A stretch of 64,000 nt of DNA from Lasioglossum baleicum. Its lineage: Eukaryota; Arthropoda; Insecta; Hymenoptera; Halictidae. The position numbers and the translations under genes were made by a program. Positions 12,010 to 24,075 of this stretch are shown here, one piece after another. The notes beneath the pieces were generated by a model. It had not been told where the DNA came from. It saw only the letters and a program-made list of their open reading frames with translations, and did no database searches. How positions within the stretch are numbered: position 1 is the stretch's first letter; each line of letters begins with the position of its first letter. The stretch spans positions 17,175,579-17,239,578 of the forward strand of contig NC_134935.1 in NCBI RefSeq assembly GCF_051020765.1, in the 5' to 3' direction.

Positions 12010-12556
12010 CGAGGGTAGTCCCAGAAGTACCCGACCTTGACATATAGCTGGCGGTTGTTATTTGAAAACTTACTATAGCCAAAAGTACAATCTTTATAAA
12101 GCTTAAGTTTGAAGTCTGAAAACGCAACGTTGTTTAGTATTTATTTAACAGCCACCAACAGCATTTAGCGAGAAAGAAAGTGTTGTTCCATCAGGACAAT
12201 GCACCAGTTCACACATCCGGTATCGCGGTGGCCAAAAACAATGAGTTAAAGCTCGAATTGCTTCCTCACGCACCCTATTCGCCAGATTTAGCCTCCTCAG
12301 ACTATCTTCTCGTTTCAAACTTGAAAAAATGGCTAGGTGGGAAAAGATTTGCCAACAATGAAGAGGTGGAGTCTGCGGTTGATGGCTATTTTGAGGAGCT
12401 CGACGGATCTCACTATGAACAGGGTATCGAAGCTATTGAACATCGCTGGGAAAAGTGTATCGATCTAAAAGGAGACTACGTTGAGAAATAAAGTTATTTT
12501 TTCCCAAATTGTTTGTGTTTTCCTTGTTAGGTCGGGTACTTCTGGGACTACCCTCG
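12010..12556 (+). mobile_element. Internally deleted mariner transposon
   Basis: The element is bounded by perfect 27-bp inverted repeats (CGAGGGTAGTCCCAGAAGTA... and its complement) and flanked by TA at 12008-12009 and 12557-12558, the mariner target duplication. At 547 bp it is under half the usual 1.3 kb. The 5' half of the transposase, with the DNA-binding region and first catalytic aspartate, is missing, while the C-terminal third is kept. It sits inside an array of TATCATA-type words. It cannot act on its own but could be moved by a related transposase. Confidence 0.93.
12180..12491 (+). pseudogene. Mariner transposase, C-terminal remnant
   Basis: The frame covers the end of a mariner transposase: HQDNAPVHTS holds the second catalytic aspartate and YSPDLASSDY the third, at the DD34D spacing. 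The C-terminal blocks (GKRFANNEEV and HRWEKCIDLKGDYVEK) follow, then a stop just before the right inverted repeat. The first catalytic aspartate and the N-terminal helix-turn-helix region are deleted, and there is no proper ATG, so this is a broken gene. The kept part has no internal stop, suggesting a fairly recent deletion. Confidence 0.93.
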
Positions 12557-12558
12557 TA

Positions 12559-15119
12559 TTATAAATCATTCATATGTTTACCTCTATGTGGATCATATTC
12601 TACGTCACCGACCGTTTGTCGCAAAATAATATTCAGAACCTGGACCTACCCAGTATTTCAACGAGATGAAATTTATAATTGCATAAAATCCACAGGCTGG
12701 TTATTACCGCAGATCGTCCTTACAAGGTACCCATCGGGTGTAGCAATTTGTATCCATCGTATCGTAGCCTTTCGCGGATCGTATAATTTCCATTTCGAAT
12801 TTGCCGCAGCGTTCGAGGGCGTGGATTACCGGTGTGCTTCCGATCCGTGACAGCCGGGGGAAAAAAGCAGCAAAGGTCTCTCTGTCCCTTGTCGGCCCTT
12901 TCACCGTGTCCCTTTTTGTCGAGCTTGCGTTTCTCTCCCCGCGTGTCCACCAGCCACGCTATTTATCTCGCGGGCACTTGGCGTCCGCTGTCATATCGCT
13001 TCGGCCCGTTAATACGCTATTTTCCGTCTTGCTCTCGCTCCACGAATCCCATCGACTCCGACGCTGATATCCGCGCGAGCGTTCCCCTCTTCTTTTTCTC
13101 TTTTATCCAGCAACGCACGCTCGCGAGACCCGCTGCTGCCATTCGCGCGACGGGGTTTCGAAAAACGTCCTCGCGTTTTCATCGACCGTTTTCCCGCCGG
13201 AAAAAGGTAGCCGCCGCGCAAAGAACCCGCGATGAAAAATTTCCACGAGCGTCGTCAAACGCTCTCTCCCACCCCCCGTACCCGCTCCGGCGATCTCTAA
13301 AGCGGCCAGCGCGAACTTGTTCCCCGTGATCCGAGTTTTCCCCGTTTAACGGGACATCGCCATAGAAGAGCGCGAAAAATCTGGCCAGGAGACTGCGAAA
13401 CGCGACACGACGACCGTATCTCGAAGACTTCCGGCCATACTTAACAAATTTTTAGCCTCGTCGCTCCTGCTCGTTAAGTTGAGCTTGCGATTTTGTTGAT
13501 GACACGATTCGGTAAGATTTAATACGACTTTATACAGTTGAACACTGACATGATTTCGGAGAAAATAGTTTACTTTATGTATGTTAGTACGGATCAGTTT
13601 CAACCCGGCGTTAGTTAGATGGGGTCTCACAGACCCCAGAGATTTTAGATTGATTGTAACATTGTATAGATGTTTCATTAGTTAAGTATTTTTGAATAAT
13701 GAAAATTTAATTTCGTGGGGATCTGCGTTTTTACTCTGATAAATCTACACTCTATTTCTATACTATTAATTCTATACTCTGAAAATCGCACGTTTCAATA
13801 TTTCGGTAATGAGGGTACGTTGCAATTGACGAAAAACATTTCAACAATGACCACGAGCAATTCAATAAAAATACTGGAACCGAACGTGTTAATAAAACCG
13901 ATCGACACGACGCAAACGCAAGATAAACAGGTTCTTGGAGACAGGTAGGTACAATCGTAACCCGAGATCATCAGCACCGTTTAGCTCAAATTGTTTCGAA
14001 TCTTGTAGACAGCGGAGCAAAAGAGGATGGAATTCGTCTGGTGAGCGCGAAAAGAGGGCGACGACGACGACGACAATACTTTGAAAGAGAGCCGTCTGCC
14101 GATAATTCGAGTAGAATCGTGGGGTGGGTATCGACTCGTCGTCGGCATCGTTCTCGCAGGAAGACAGACATTTATTTACCGGTCTGGATTTCGCGATACG
14201 GTGAGGGGCGGGGAGGGGATTATTTCATAAAAGCGAATATAGACTTTATTCAAGCGCGCCGACTTGTATTGGATATCGCGCGCAACCGAGGGACAAAAAG
14301 AGAGTGCCCCTGTAGCACAGTGGAAGGAGAAGAAGGAGTAGGAGGACGAGGATGAGGAGAAGCGTGCTCTTAGCCGAGAGTAAATTCGTATCCCGGCAGA
14401 TCTGCCGGTGCGAGATCGGGGGCCACTAGCTTATATTCCCCCTCTCTGTTCATCCCGCTGCTCGTCCTCCTTTTTCAACGCCGTAGCGTGGCGGGGTGAA
14501 GCGAGGTGAGGCGAGGCGGAGAGAATCGGTGATAGGAAATAACCTGAAATCGCTCGGCGAGACAACGCCGGAAGCGAAATCGGTTCTGTCGACAAGATTC
14601 AATCCCGCCCCCGCGTCAACTCCCGCTGCGAGATCCTTACTACCCCGAGATTGCATGTGTCGACAATACGATCCTCGAACTGTCCGAGGCCCCCCGAGCC
14701 GATGCTGCACGGGGCTTTCAAGGACGACGACGTGATTCTCGAGCACCTCCAATTAATCGTCCAAGGGGACACGCGATCGATCGATCGCGGCGCCAAGCCA
14801 CGCCGCGGATATCTCGCCAAGGGCGATCGAGAGGCTCGCACCACCAACACGGCCCTTCGAGAGGAGCGTGTCCGCGAGAGCCCCGACCCGCTGACAGTTA
14901 TAGGACGTCTCGTTTGTAACTGTCGACGCGACAGGATCGAGCTTAAGCCCCTGAGATGCGTCCTGCGAAAATCAACCGGTCAAACCGATGACGGATCCAG
15001 ATGCCATAGGAAATATTGGATTCAACGCCTCTCAAGAGCACAACGACCATACTCGCAGCAGAAAAAACTGAACGAATGGTTCCTTCGAGAGATGAGACGT
15101 GCCACAGTCTGTACATAGA
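12559..15119. other. CpG-rich DNA, no supported gene
   Basis: Frames at 12800-13330 and 14500-15118 are long because the DNA is GC-rich; none looks like a known protein. A perfect hairpin (TGGGGTCTCACAGACCCCA) sits at 13620-13638 and may mark a transposon end. Confidence 0.55.
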
Positions 15120-15258
15120 TTAGCATACACTATCATTCACTCATAATGGGCGATTGCACGTTATCATAGCCTGTCATGTGCTATCATAGGCTATCAGAGG
15201 TAATCATAGGCTATCATACGTCATCATGGGCGAGTATACAAAATTATACTTCATCATT
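15120..15258. repeat. TATCATA-word array, site 4
   Basis: The clearest array: TTATCATAGCCTGTCATGTG, CTATCATAGGCTATCAGAGG and AATCATAGGCTATCATACGT. It is interrupted by the subfamily B MITE and continues briefly after it. Confidence 0.7.
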
Positions 15259-15458
15259 AGACTGCGGATCTTTATGCATTTATTGTAAAATTGAGTGGAT
15301 GAAATTCAAAATTGTTGAACCGTTTTAAAAATTGAAGATGTCAATATATGATCTCTCCTCCATTAAAGTCATTAAGGGAAGAAATAACATTCAATTTGGT
15401 TTCTATTTCTTGCAATCGATGTAGACAATTTTTATTTTGCATGATGGTCTGCAATCTA
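15258..15458 (+). mobile_element. TAGACTGCGG-family MITE, subfamily B copy
   Basis: The ends match the family (TAGACTGCGGATCTTTATGC and a mutated GGTCTGCAATCTA), but the centre differs from subfamily A: it has AATTGAAGATGTCAA and CATTAAAGTCATTAA, which recur reversed in the 24332 copy. It interrupts a TATCATA-type array at 15120-15258, which resumes after the element (CATCGTACACTATCA). Confidence 0.85.
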
Positions 15459-16261
15459 TTCATCGTACACTATCAAAGGCTTTTTTTAAATGATGACTTA
15501 TTTATCTACCAATAACACTTCTCTTTTAGTCGGAAAAATTATTTTTGTCCGCGTTTGTGCATTCCAAGCCACAGTGAGACGCGAAGTGCCTCGGAATCTC
15601 GCAGCAATACGAAATTTGCATCGCTTACAGGCCGGTCTAGTGCGATACAAACGTTACTTAATTTCGAGGGGTGTATTTCGTGGTGAATGTAGTCGTTTAG
15701 GTGAGTTCGATTCGAGGCAGCGAAAAAGAGGATCACGCGGTCGTCTTTCGCCTCGGAGCCGCGCGCGTTTTATTTATCGACGCAGAACAATCTGCCAGCG
15801 GAACAGAAAGAGAAACACAGCGAGAACGGGAGAGAAAGGGAGCGGGTAGTAGAAAGACAGCGGAAACAAGGGGGTATTATTGGCAGGAGGAGAGTAGCTC
15901 AGGGAGAAGGAAAAAGCCGAGGGTCCAACGAACGAGTGGCTCGAGTAAATTAAGAAATGGAATAACCGGGGAAGAAGTCGGCGCTAGGAAACAGGTTGCG
16001 CGAGAGCGTGGGCCGAGGAAGAGACCTAGCGAAAAGAAGGGAGCGGACAGTGAAGAGAAGAAGAAGAAGAGCGGTGGAACGGAGGAGGGAGTAGTGTCGG
16101 CGAAAAAACCAGAGAGCGAAACGAACAAGTCCGTGCACAGAAAGGAAACTGCGGCGGATCGGTTCGTTAAACCTTCCCGGAGAAAGAAAAGTCGACGAGC
16201 TCTCGATACGCTGGCATGCCGGAGTCCTCTTCACCCCTGAAGGTTGAAGGTGGAATGTGTG

Positions 16262-16305
16262 CCTCCTCCCTTCTCCTGCTTCTCTTCTTCTTCTTCTTCG
16301 TTCGC
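16262..16305 (+). promoter_or_regulatory. Splice-acceptor-like pyrimidine tract
   Basis: CTCCTGCTTCTCTTCTTCTT and the following TCTTCGTTCGCAG make a strong consensus acceptor. The DNA after it (16306-16480) is GC-rich and could hold an untranslated exon. An ordinary CTT microsatellite is the alternative. Confidence 0.25.
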
Positions 16306-17039
16306 AGGTGCGCGCCCCTTACGATGGGAGAAGACTCGCGCGGACGTCTCTACGTGCTTTCGCGCGCGACAATTTCCGCGGGCCCTCGTTCCCTCAACGA
16401 ACAAAGAAAAACAAGACCGCGCACCGCACCGCGAGCGCCACCGTGGAGCACGTTGCTTTCAAATGCGGTTCTAGATGAGCAAAAGCAAACAGATGAAGTA
16501 TTTGCGAACGTCGTGTTCTCAGACAAAGATATCCACTACGAAGAATGCATTTCTGGATTATCAAATACTGTCTACCTATCGCTCGTTATCCTACAGTCGT
16601 TCGGGAGTTGATATAATCAACAGTCAACACTTTATTTTTTAGTGTCTCAGTCGTTCAATTTATTCATCCAGAAGCTAGGTTACCTTTGGGTAGTTAAAAT
16701 GTTCATAACACCGGGAAAATTGATAAATGTGTGTACAGGATGGAGTACTTAATTATACGATTATAAGTGTGTGCAGGATGGAGTATCTACTACGTTTGCT
16801 CCACCATGCATGTATAACGTTTATAAAAGCATCCGTGCAGTAGTATTCAGTTCTCGTCGTACTTTGATGAACACATTAACTGAATTTAAGCACAACTTGT
16901 GCCGTTTTCAGCTGGTAACCGCGAAATCGATTTTGCGCAGAGCGTTAGTGATATAATATTGCAAAGAGACATTTTATAGCATAGAGTAAATGCCTGTATA
17001 AAGCCATCAGAAAAATGTTTTTAGAAACAGCATATAGAG

Positions 17040-17262
17040 TCAAGTCCAAAAAGTATCATTCGCACACGCATTTTAAAGAATATTTCTTAGTTGTTCAGAA
17101 CGAAGGCTTGACAACATATTTTAAGATAAGAACCAAATTTATAAAAATACTGTTATATTATTTTCAGCCTAGCAGATATGTTACGAAAGAAGATAAATTT
17201 CTAGCTTGTTGCAATTCGGGTGGAGAATTTAAATTTTGCATAAATATCCATCGTCTGGGATA
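17040..17262 (+). mobile_element. Possible decayed TAGACTGCGG-family MITE
   Basis: The right part (TTGCAATTCGGGTGGAG, then TTTTGCATAAATATCCATCG) resembles the family 3' end. The left end is not recognisable. An open frame here is AT-rich and without similarity to a known protein. Confidence 0.35.
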
Positions 17263-18293
17263 AGGCTGTAATTTATTCCTCACCGTAGGCATAAAAATAT
17301 TTTTGGCCAGGATTTCGGCGAAACTTGCTACTGTGAGGCTCTTGATCCGGTCGAGCGCTATCAAAAGGAGGGAAATACAGAGAGAGAAAGAGAGAGAGAG
17401 GGAAGGGGAGGGAGAAAAAAATAGAGAGAGAGGACTCGACCAAAGGTGGCGGCAAGGGGCTCGCGAAACCAGCGAAAACCGAGACGCGGGGGTGTGGCGA
17501 AAGCCACGAAACTTGCGGCGCGGCCGACTCTAATTTGCGGTAACACGATTTCGTTGAAGGGAACGCGATTAATTCTCACTCCGGTAAACAGCGTATCTCT
17601 GACGCGGAGCGGAGAGCAAAGCGAAGCGTGGATGTGCGTGTGCGTGAACGTGTGCGGGCCTACTACGTCGCCAATGGGAAACGAACCGCCCCCGCTAATG
17701 AAAGGACTTCATTATTCCCGCGGATAACTTTATCGATGACACTTCTCGCATCGGTATTTATCCGAGCGGGAACGACGGTGCAGAGAGAACAAGAGAGGAG
17801 TGGAGAGGAGGCGAGAGAGGCGAGAGGAAAGCCGACGAACACGCGCAATAATAAACGATGCCGTCGATAATTGTTGCGTTACAGGAATATATTTACCGTG
17901 TATCGCGCGAGGAACGCCACTCTTTCTCACTCTCTCTCTGAGCATCTCTCTCTCCCTCTCTCTCTATCGCTCTCTCGCTCTCTCGACCCCCCGTCGCCAC
18001 GTATATCCTCCCCGCGATCATATTTTCGACCATTATTACCGCGTCGAGTTATTGCCGCGGTATCAATAATTAATAACGAGCTCGATCCGTCGGTACCGGG
18101 AGTCCTGGCGCGGCGAGAGGCGAGAAACGCGGCGCCGCTGCGCGATGCACCGATGCACCGGTGCACCGATCCCGCTGGGAGTGTATCGCGCCGCATTCCG
18201 CTCCCGGAAGGAGCTCGGTCCTCCACAAAATTAAAAACCTCTCCTTATCCACCGTTCTCTAACAAATACGTCTCTAATTCCGACGCTGATCGC

Positions 18294-18475
18294 TAGACTG
18301 CCGATCTTCGTGCGAAATAAAAATTGCTCGCGTCGACTGCAACAAAGAAAGACCAAAAATCTTTCATTTTTTAACAATGTTCATTAGACGCAACGTATGC
18401 ATGTTCTTAAATTTCTTAAATCTGTCTACGTTTTCAAATTTTTATCGTAAGTGCATACTGCGATAGTCCACGACT
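18294..18475 (-). mobile_element. Decayed TAGACTGCGG-family MITE
   Basis: The left end TAGACTGCCGATCTTCGTGC and the following AAATAAAAATTG match the reversed 3' end of the family. The right end is decayed (GCATACTGCGATAGTCC). Confidence 0.6.
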
Positions 18476-18604
18476 TTCTTATTCTGTTAAATTGTTTTAG
18501 TAAATATTTCATAAAGGAGGTACGTCGGATTTAATAAAACAGTTTAACAAAGAAGGTATGCAACGGAACAAATAATGGTAGATAACGCGTTGAGCTTGTA
18601 AGCT

Positions 18605-18722
18605 TGCAATCTGCTAGAGTATTTACAGTCTTAAGAGAGGAAATCTTTCTCTTCTTGAAATTCTGGTAAAATACTTAATGATTTAAAAGTAGAAATATTT
18701 GCATAAAAATCTGGCGTCTAAA
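18605..18722 (+). mobile_element. Fragment of a TAGACTGCGG-family MITE (3' half)
   Basis: Only the right end is recognisable: TTTGCATAAAAATCTGGCGT followed by CTA. The AT-rich stretch before it resembles the 3' half of the family loosely. Confidence 0.45.
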
Positions 18723-19471
18723 ATGATCTATAATGATCTAGCTGGGTTGATTTTGGAGATGATTAAGCATCTACTTTCGTTCTCTTAAATTTTCTTTTAA
18801 AAAATACTTTTCCGTAGGTATCAGGAAAGTAATAGAAAACCGGAGATGATTCTTTATACGTTCAAACATCTCCGCGGAACATCAAAAATTTTTCTCGCTA
18901 CCGAAACCACAGTGGTCTTGAAAATCGAGTCTCCGCTTTGCAACGACACCATAATATTTGATGTACGATTTTTTCTCGCCGTTTTATTACACCGCGAACG
19001 AACTACCACTGTAGTAACTCGTGATTGGACTTTTACACTGCTCGATGGATTCTAACTCGTATTCTTAGAGAAATCAACCATAAAACATTTGCTATGAAAA
19101 GGAGACTTCGTTTTTTAAATACATAGTGGTCCGCGAGAGAACTTTTCCTCGCACCGCAGAGAGATTTAAATGTATAAAATTCGCTTTAGATCTCATTCTC
19201 TGAAGCCCGGAAATATCCTCGAAAAACGCAGAAAAGCTTTAATTTGTAAAGCGAGCACAGCTAGATTACTGTTCAAATTTTTTTCAAGAAGATAGAACAG
19301 GTTGAACAGCGTCAGCCTGTCCGAGGATGTGTGATTATCTCCGGTAACTCGTTCCGAAACAGACACAATTATTTTATACCGAGAAAGCAAAAATAGGAAC
19401 GGCGTCGTCTACAAGCTGGAAGTGGAGAAACATGAGACGTGAAGATGTTAGATGCAATATCAAGAAATTGA

Positions 19472-19520
19472 TATGACTGTGGATCTTTATGGCACGTGCA
19501 AATTTGTAAAATGATGGGGA
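19472..19520. mobile_element. End fragment of a TAGACTGCGG-family MITE
   Basis: GACTGTGGATCTTTATGGCA is one base-diverged family end; no partner end was found nearby. Confidence 0.4.
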
Positions 19521-19697
19521 ACCGATGTCTATTCTATTTTTATCAAAAACAAATTAAATTTAAATTATATTAAAGTTAAGATTCATCGATTTATTCAATA
19601 ACATGTTTTCCATGCTATTACTTTTTGCCATTTTTGAGGTAAGTTATCGTGTTATTGAATAAAAAATATATGAATGTGTTTATTTTATTTGTTTAAT

Positions 19698-19755
19698 TTA
19701 ACACTTTACCTACAGGAAGCCTGTTACTAGGACTTTCAATAATTGTGCTGTACGA
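19698..19755. repeat. Dispersed TTAACACTTTACCTAC repeat, copy 1
   Basis: TTAACACTTTACCTACAGGA and the following AGCCTGTTACTAGGACTTTC recur at 51834 with about 85 percent identity over 50 bases. The TTAA start suggests another piggyBac-type element; no second end was identified here. Confidence 0.6.
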
Positions 19756-21436
19756 AAAGAAAGCATAGACATTTTCTTTTACATTACAATCTTAAATGAA
19801 GCTATTAAATAACATTACTGAGGGTGACTTGTTAGTTCACAATGAAAATTGCTGTCGCTATTGAAGGTTTCATTAAAAAGTGTTTAGCCATGTACCAATT
19901 GCCAATGTGTTGATTGTAATAGTGTTCTGAACGATACATTCCAGTGCTGGAAGTTCAATATCATCAAGACTGCAATAAATGCCTAACATGCACAGTCTAT
20001 TGATATCTAACCAAACGAATGACGATAGAGCAGCCGGCATGGGGCACAGCAGTTGCATCGGATCGCGTTAAATTGGATCGACGCTTCAGTTTCCGAGGAA
20101 AATGGAGATTCCGGTGGTCGCGAGAGGGAAAGGCTCGCGGCGTCCAAGATAGTCGGCGGATCGACCGCAATCAAACTCGCGTCACCTGTCCTTTGACCCT
20201 CGCGCATTGTCTTCGACGCCGAAGTTCTCCGACTTGCAGCGGGTCCGTTGAACAGCGCCGGGAATTCGATTAAGCGCCCTGTCCCGTGGCTCGGAGGCGT
20301 TTGCCTCGATCCGCCCGTTCCCGAAATCGCGCAATCGCATTCCGTCGTTACCGCATCGCTTTAAAATCCGGCTCTGATTGACCAAAAATCAAAACGAGCC
20401 ATCCGACAAGATCTGCTCGGACTCCGGTCGAAATACTCGGAATAATTCGCTTCTATTATACATTATCATTGAACCTACCAAATGGTTTTGGTTCAATTCA
20501 AATGTTTTGTGCAATTTCTATTGTATGTGTTTGAATAAAGTTTCAAACTTTGTAATTTCAAGAATTGTGAAATGAAAGACATGAAACCGGTCGTTTGACC
20601 GATACTGGTAGCTTGAGTGTAAATTAACAATCTTAAGATGGATGGGATGAACAATGGCACGGGATAATTCTGTTTGCAAAACTAAGTAAAATAGAGTGTG
20701 TAAAATTTTTTCAGAACTCGCTTCGTTTCCGAGCAAATCGAGTTCAATCATACGCGTGCTGTTGAATAGAAATCGTCTGACGCGTCTGATCACGGTCGAC
20801 CTATTCTACTTCGTGCGTATACTACATCACGCGAGGACGTCGAATTTTCAGCAACCGATAAAATGGAAAACTTGATAAAAGAGATGAACGAGAAGAATGG
20901 AAGTTCGATAAAGAGATCTATATTTTTAACCATTTTACTGTTTCGAGTTCGAGCTGCTCATTTTGCGTGTTAAACTGCCGGGAACTCGGGCCTAATTCGG
21001 GCCGGGCCTCTTCGAAGATGCTGTTTAGCCTCTGCTTGATCTCCGACTCATTCAAAGTCGACGAACGGCCGCGAGAAGAATATGGAGGGGCGAGGAAAAG
21101 TTGCTTCCCGCTCGATCTCGCGCCGAGTTTCCGAAGTTGGTGGATTCGAGCGCGAGTTTCGGGAGGCACGGAGCCCGTTTATCGAGAAGTTGCGACGCGT
21201 CCTACAATCGCATAGATGCTCGTGAGCATCATCGCCGGGCCCGGGACATTACCGACGCGACGCTTCTCAGAGAGAGCCTCGTGTGCTCCTGCAACTTGCT
21301 CTCGGGCACGACGACGAACAATCATTGCGCCTCTATCGATGTGCCCTGGCGCAACGTGCTCTAGAAACCTCCCATTCAACTGCCGGAACATTTCAACTTT
21401 CGAATCGCAGAAAAATTTTGGTTTCTCATATTTATT

Positions 21437-21525
21437 TAGACTGCGGATTTTATGCATTTATGACAAAAATGGGTACGTACAATTTAAAACAGTGGAGGTA
21501 TTAAAAAGATTTAAGGCCATCAATT
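21437..21525 (+). mobile_element. TAGACTGCGG-family MITE, 3'-truncated subfamily A
   Basis: The first 80-90 bases are almost identical to the 6935 copy, then the similarity stops at GGCCATCAATT, where a 14-base word is doubled (TTAAGGCCATCAATT and TTAAGGCCATTAATT). The right inverted repeat is missing, so the element has lost its 3' half. Confidence 0.85.
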
Positions 21526-22088
21526 AAGGCCATTAATTGGTCGTGATTAAATGCCATCTGGATCGTCAGTCGTCCATCCAGGGATCGCGAGGAACGTCGG
21601 CAGCATCTCCGAGGTTTGCAGGCACCGTCGTAACGCGAACGATGCGTCGCACGGTGAAATCAATGTCTAACCGGGGTGGTGGAAAATTCAAATCCTACGT
21701 ATCCGTCAAATTTGATTACACCTAGCTCTGCACTCGACGTCGCCGGGATGTGTACGAACCGTCTTGGGAGTACAGGCGATACAAGCGAGAGAGAACGAGA
21801 CCGCGTCTCCTGCATGTATTCGGTACATTATATAATGCCAGGGGAATACGTGTCGTCCTTTCTTCGTATGGACCGAGTCGACAGTCAGACATCGGTGTCA
21901 GTGAGCGCGTAAATCGGTTGCATCGCTGCAGAACGATGCATTACGTACCAATACGCTGCAGTACGCAGCAATACGCTGTAATTCTCGACGATGCATGTTT
22001 CCAATCGATTTCGGCGAAACGTTCGTAGAAAATTCTGTTCCTACTAAATTAATCATCTCGAGACAATTTGTGATGAATTGTTTATAAG

Positions 22089-22286
22089 TAGACTGCGGTT
22101 CTTTATGCAAAATTAAAATGTTCTGCATTGATTGTGGGAAACAGAAGCAAAACAAACATTGATTTTTCCCCTGATGACTTTGTTACATTAAAAACATTGC
22201 AATGTTCTTCAATTTTTGTAATTTTTTACTGTTCCATATTTCACCCAACCAATTTTTTTCATACATGCATAGAGATCCGCAGTCTA
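22089..22286 (-). mobile_element. TAGACTGCGG-family MITE, reversed
   Basis: Both ends are well kept (TAGACTGCGGTTCTTTATGC and GAGATCCGCAGTCTA), with 198 bp between the outer bases. The start reads as the reversed 3' end of the reference copy, including AAATGTTCTGCATTGATTG. Confidence 0.86.
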
Positions 22287-22512
22287 TTAATGAGTGACGA
22301 CGATCTTTATTAATCTTGACGCATGCTATTCTAAATCACGCATTGGGATAATAAATTTTGTGGATAAATAACTGTGGGTAAATTAGTTTTAATATTTTTA
22401 GCACCTTTTCAACATGTACCACCGCCAGCGTAGATAACATTGTCGACACTAAATTATTTAAAGAGATGCAAGCGTAATATATAAACCGATGGAGATCCAC
22501 GTTATTAACGAC

Positions 22513-22729
22513 TAGACTGCGGATATTTATGCAAATTTTATGGAGCTGTTTATTTAAAATTTGTTACGTGGTTTTACGGGGTGTGGATTCCAATAGAATT
22601 TACTTTAACTGCATAACAATTTCAACGGAGTGAAAGTGGAACAACATTGTACTCGAATTTATATCTCTTCGTTCTTCGATTTCCAAAGATCTGTACAACC
22701 TATAAATACATAAAAATCCTCAATCAGTA
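22513..22729. mobile_element. TAGACTGCGG-family MITE, one good end
   Basis: TAGACTGCGGATATTTATGC marks a clear left end. The right end is at best ACATAAAAATCCTCAATCAG near 22709-22728, a decayed repeat. The interior does not align clearly to either subfamily. Confidence 0.55.
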
Positions 22730-23450
22730 AACGATGTACTCTTCGTTTTTCAATAAATAAATTCTGTGGAAAAACCTGGACAGAAAATGTAACACGAAGT
22801 TTTTTCAAACGAGGTTTCGTTACCGCGAGAAAACCGAGATTGAAAATTATTGGTAAAGCAACCGCGTCTGTTTATGGCTGACCCTATCTACTTTTCGTGA
22901 GAACTCGGGCATGTGTGTACGGAAATATTCGAAGCCTCGCATGAAAAAGTGTTGCATTTGTTTTTTGCTATTAATTAAAAGTTGCTACGCGAAGCGAAGA
23001 TAATATCGTTGGTATAACCTAAATTATTCGGACATTATTTACCCGAGCGTAATGTATTTTATCAGCAAACTTTATGCGATTTAACAGAGCTTAATTTTCT
23101 TGACCAAAAAGTTCTGTGGAATGAAAAGCATTGCACTGAATTTCATAAATTCCTTCGTCCTCAATTATTAAAAAATTTGTATTCTTCCCCTTTCTTTTAA
23201 TAAATAAATTCTAAAAAGTGGATAGAAAATTATTGGTAGAATAATCGTGTCAAATATAAATAGAGTGAAAGGGAAATAAGTCACTTAGCTTTATAATATC
23301 CTTCAAATTAAAATTATTGATAATTTCGCAGAGAGAATTATCGATACAATGTAACCGTGTCTGATTACGGCACAAGCGTGCTATTTTATCGAGAACGCAG
23401 ACCCCGTATGAAAAAACATTGTTCCGTGTTTTCGGATTATTTTTTTCCTG
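22620..23450. repeat. Degenerate ~500-bp tandem duplication
   Basis: Segments near 22620-22960 and 23125-23440 share the order of several words: ACATTGTACTCGAATTT/GCATTGCACTGAATTT, TTCAATAAATAAATTCT/TTTAATAAATAAATTCT, AAAATTATTGGTA, GTGTCTG/GCGTCTG and CATGAAAAAGTGTTG/ATGAAAAAACATTG. The alignment is gapped and the similarity modest. Confidence 0.5.
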
Positions 23451-23945
23451 TAGAGTCGCTCCGTTCTCGGTTGAACCATGAATGCATCGGGTCAGCTTTG
23501 CGTTCGAACGCACGCGGTTCCGATTCGTCGATTTATTACGTACGTACACCTTGCCGAAAAACTGCAGCGGTCGCCTGGGGCGAATCTGCGTCCTAGATAC
23601 CGACGAGCGTGGTGAATAAAACCGGGAAAATAGTAACGCGAAAATACCAGGGTCCGCCGCGATTTTTCCCAGATTTTTTACAGACGGACATTCGACGACG
23701 AGGAATTACTCTGCTCGTTTACGGGGAAATTCTCTACAGTCCAAAATCTAGACTCCGGACGGGACAATTTTTCTTGCGTTTGCTCGAACCGGTGCACAAT
23801 GTATCGATGTTACTACTATTGCGTGTGCAAATTAATTAGTAGCCCTCACAATTCGAACTTTCATTTAAACAGGAATTTGTTACTCATAAATCATTTGTAA
23901 GACGAACGTATAGAGAAACTATTGGCGATTATTTTCGAGACTTGA

Positions 23946-24075
23946 ATGTATTTTGCTCGTTTATAAACGAACAATAAATCCTCGAAGAAAGAGCCACGCG
24001 TTAATTCGTAATGTACTTTGCTTGTTTGTAAACGAACAATGCATCCACGAAGAAAGAGCCACGAATTAATTCGTG
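23946..24075. repeat. 65-bp tandem duplication
   Basis: Two units starting ATGTATTTTGCTCGTTTATA and ATGTACTTTGCTTGTTTGTA are offset by 65 bases and share CGAAGAAAGAGCCACG and TTAATTCGT. Identity is about 88 percent. Confidence 0.85.

Larger units (their letters stand above)
15459..18293. other. Mixed purine-rich and AT-rich DNA
   Basis: 15700-16240 is a purine-rich stretch whose frame is rich in Arg, Lys, Glu and Ser; this is base composition, not a recognised protein. 16600-17260 is AT-rich, 17300-18250 GC-rich with GA and CT runs. A GATGCACC word is repeated at 18145-18170. Confidence 0.55.
18723..22088. other. AT-rich DNA with a GC-rich patch, no supported gene
   Basis: Two CpG-rich islands (20010-20400 and 20940-21420) stand in AT-rich DNA. 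They could be exons of the minus-strand gene starting at 24877, but no frame with proper splice sites was found. AATACGCTG words repeat near 21950-21985. Confidence 0.5.

Noticed and set aside
14651..15118. 155-codon frame
   Set aside because: GC-rich composition effect; the peptide resembles no known family and other frames are open too.
15701..16240. 179-codon frame rich in Arg, Lys, Glu and Ser
   Set aside because: The composition follows from the GA-rich DNA; no domain or splice pattern supports it.
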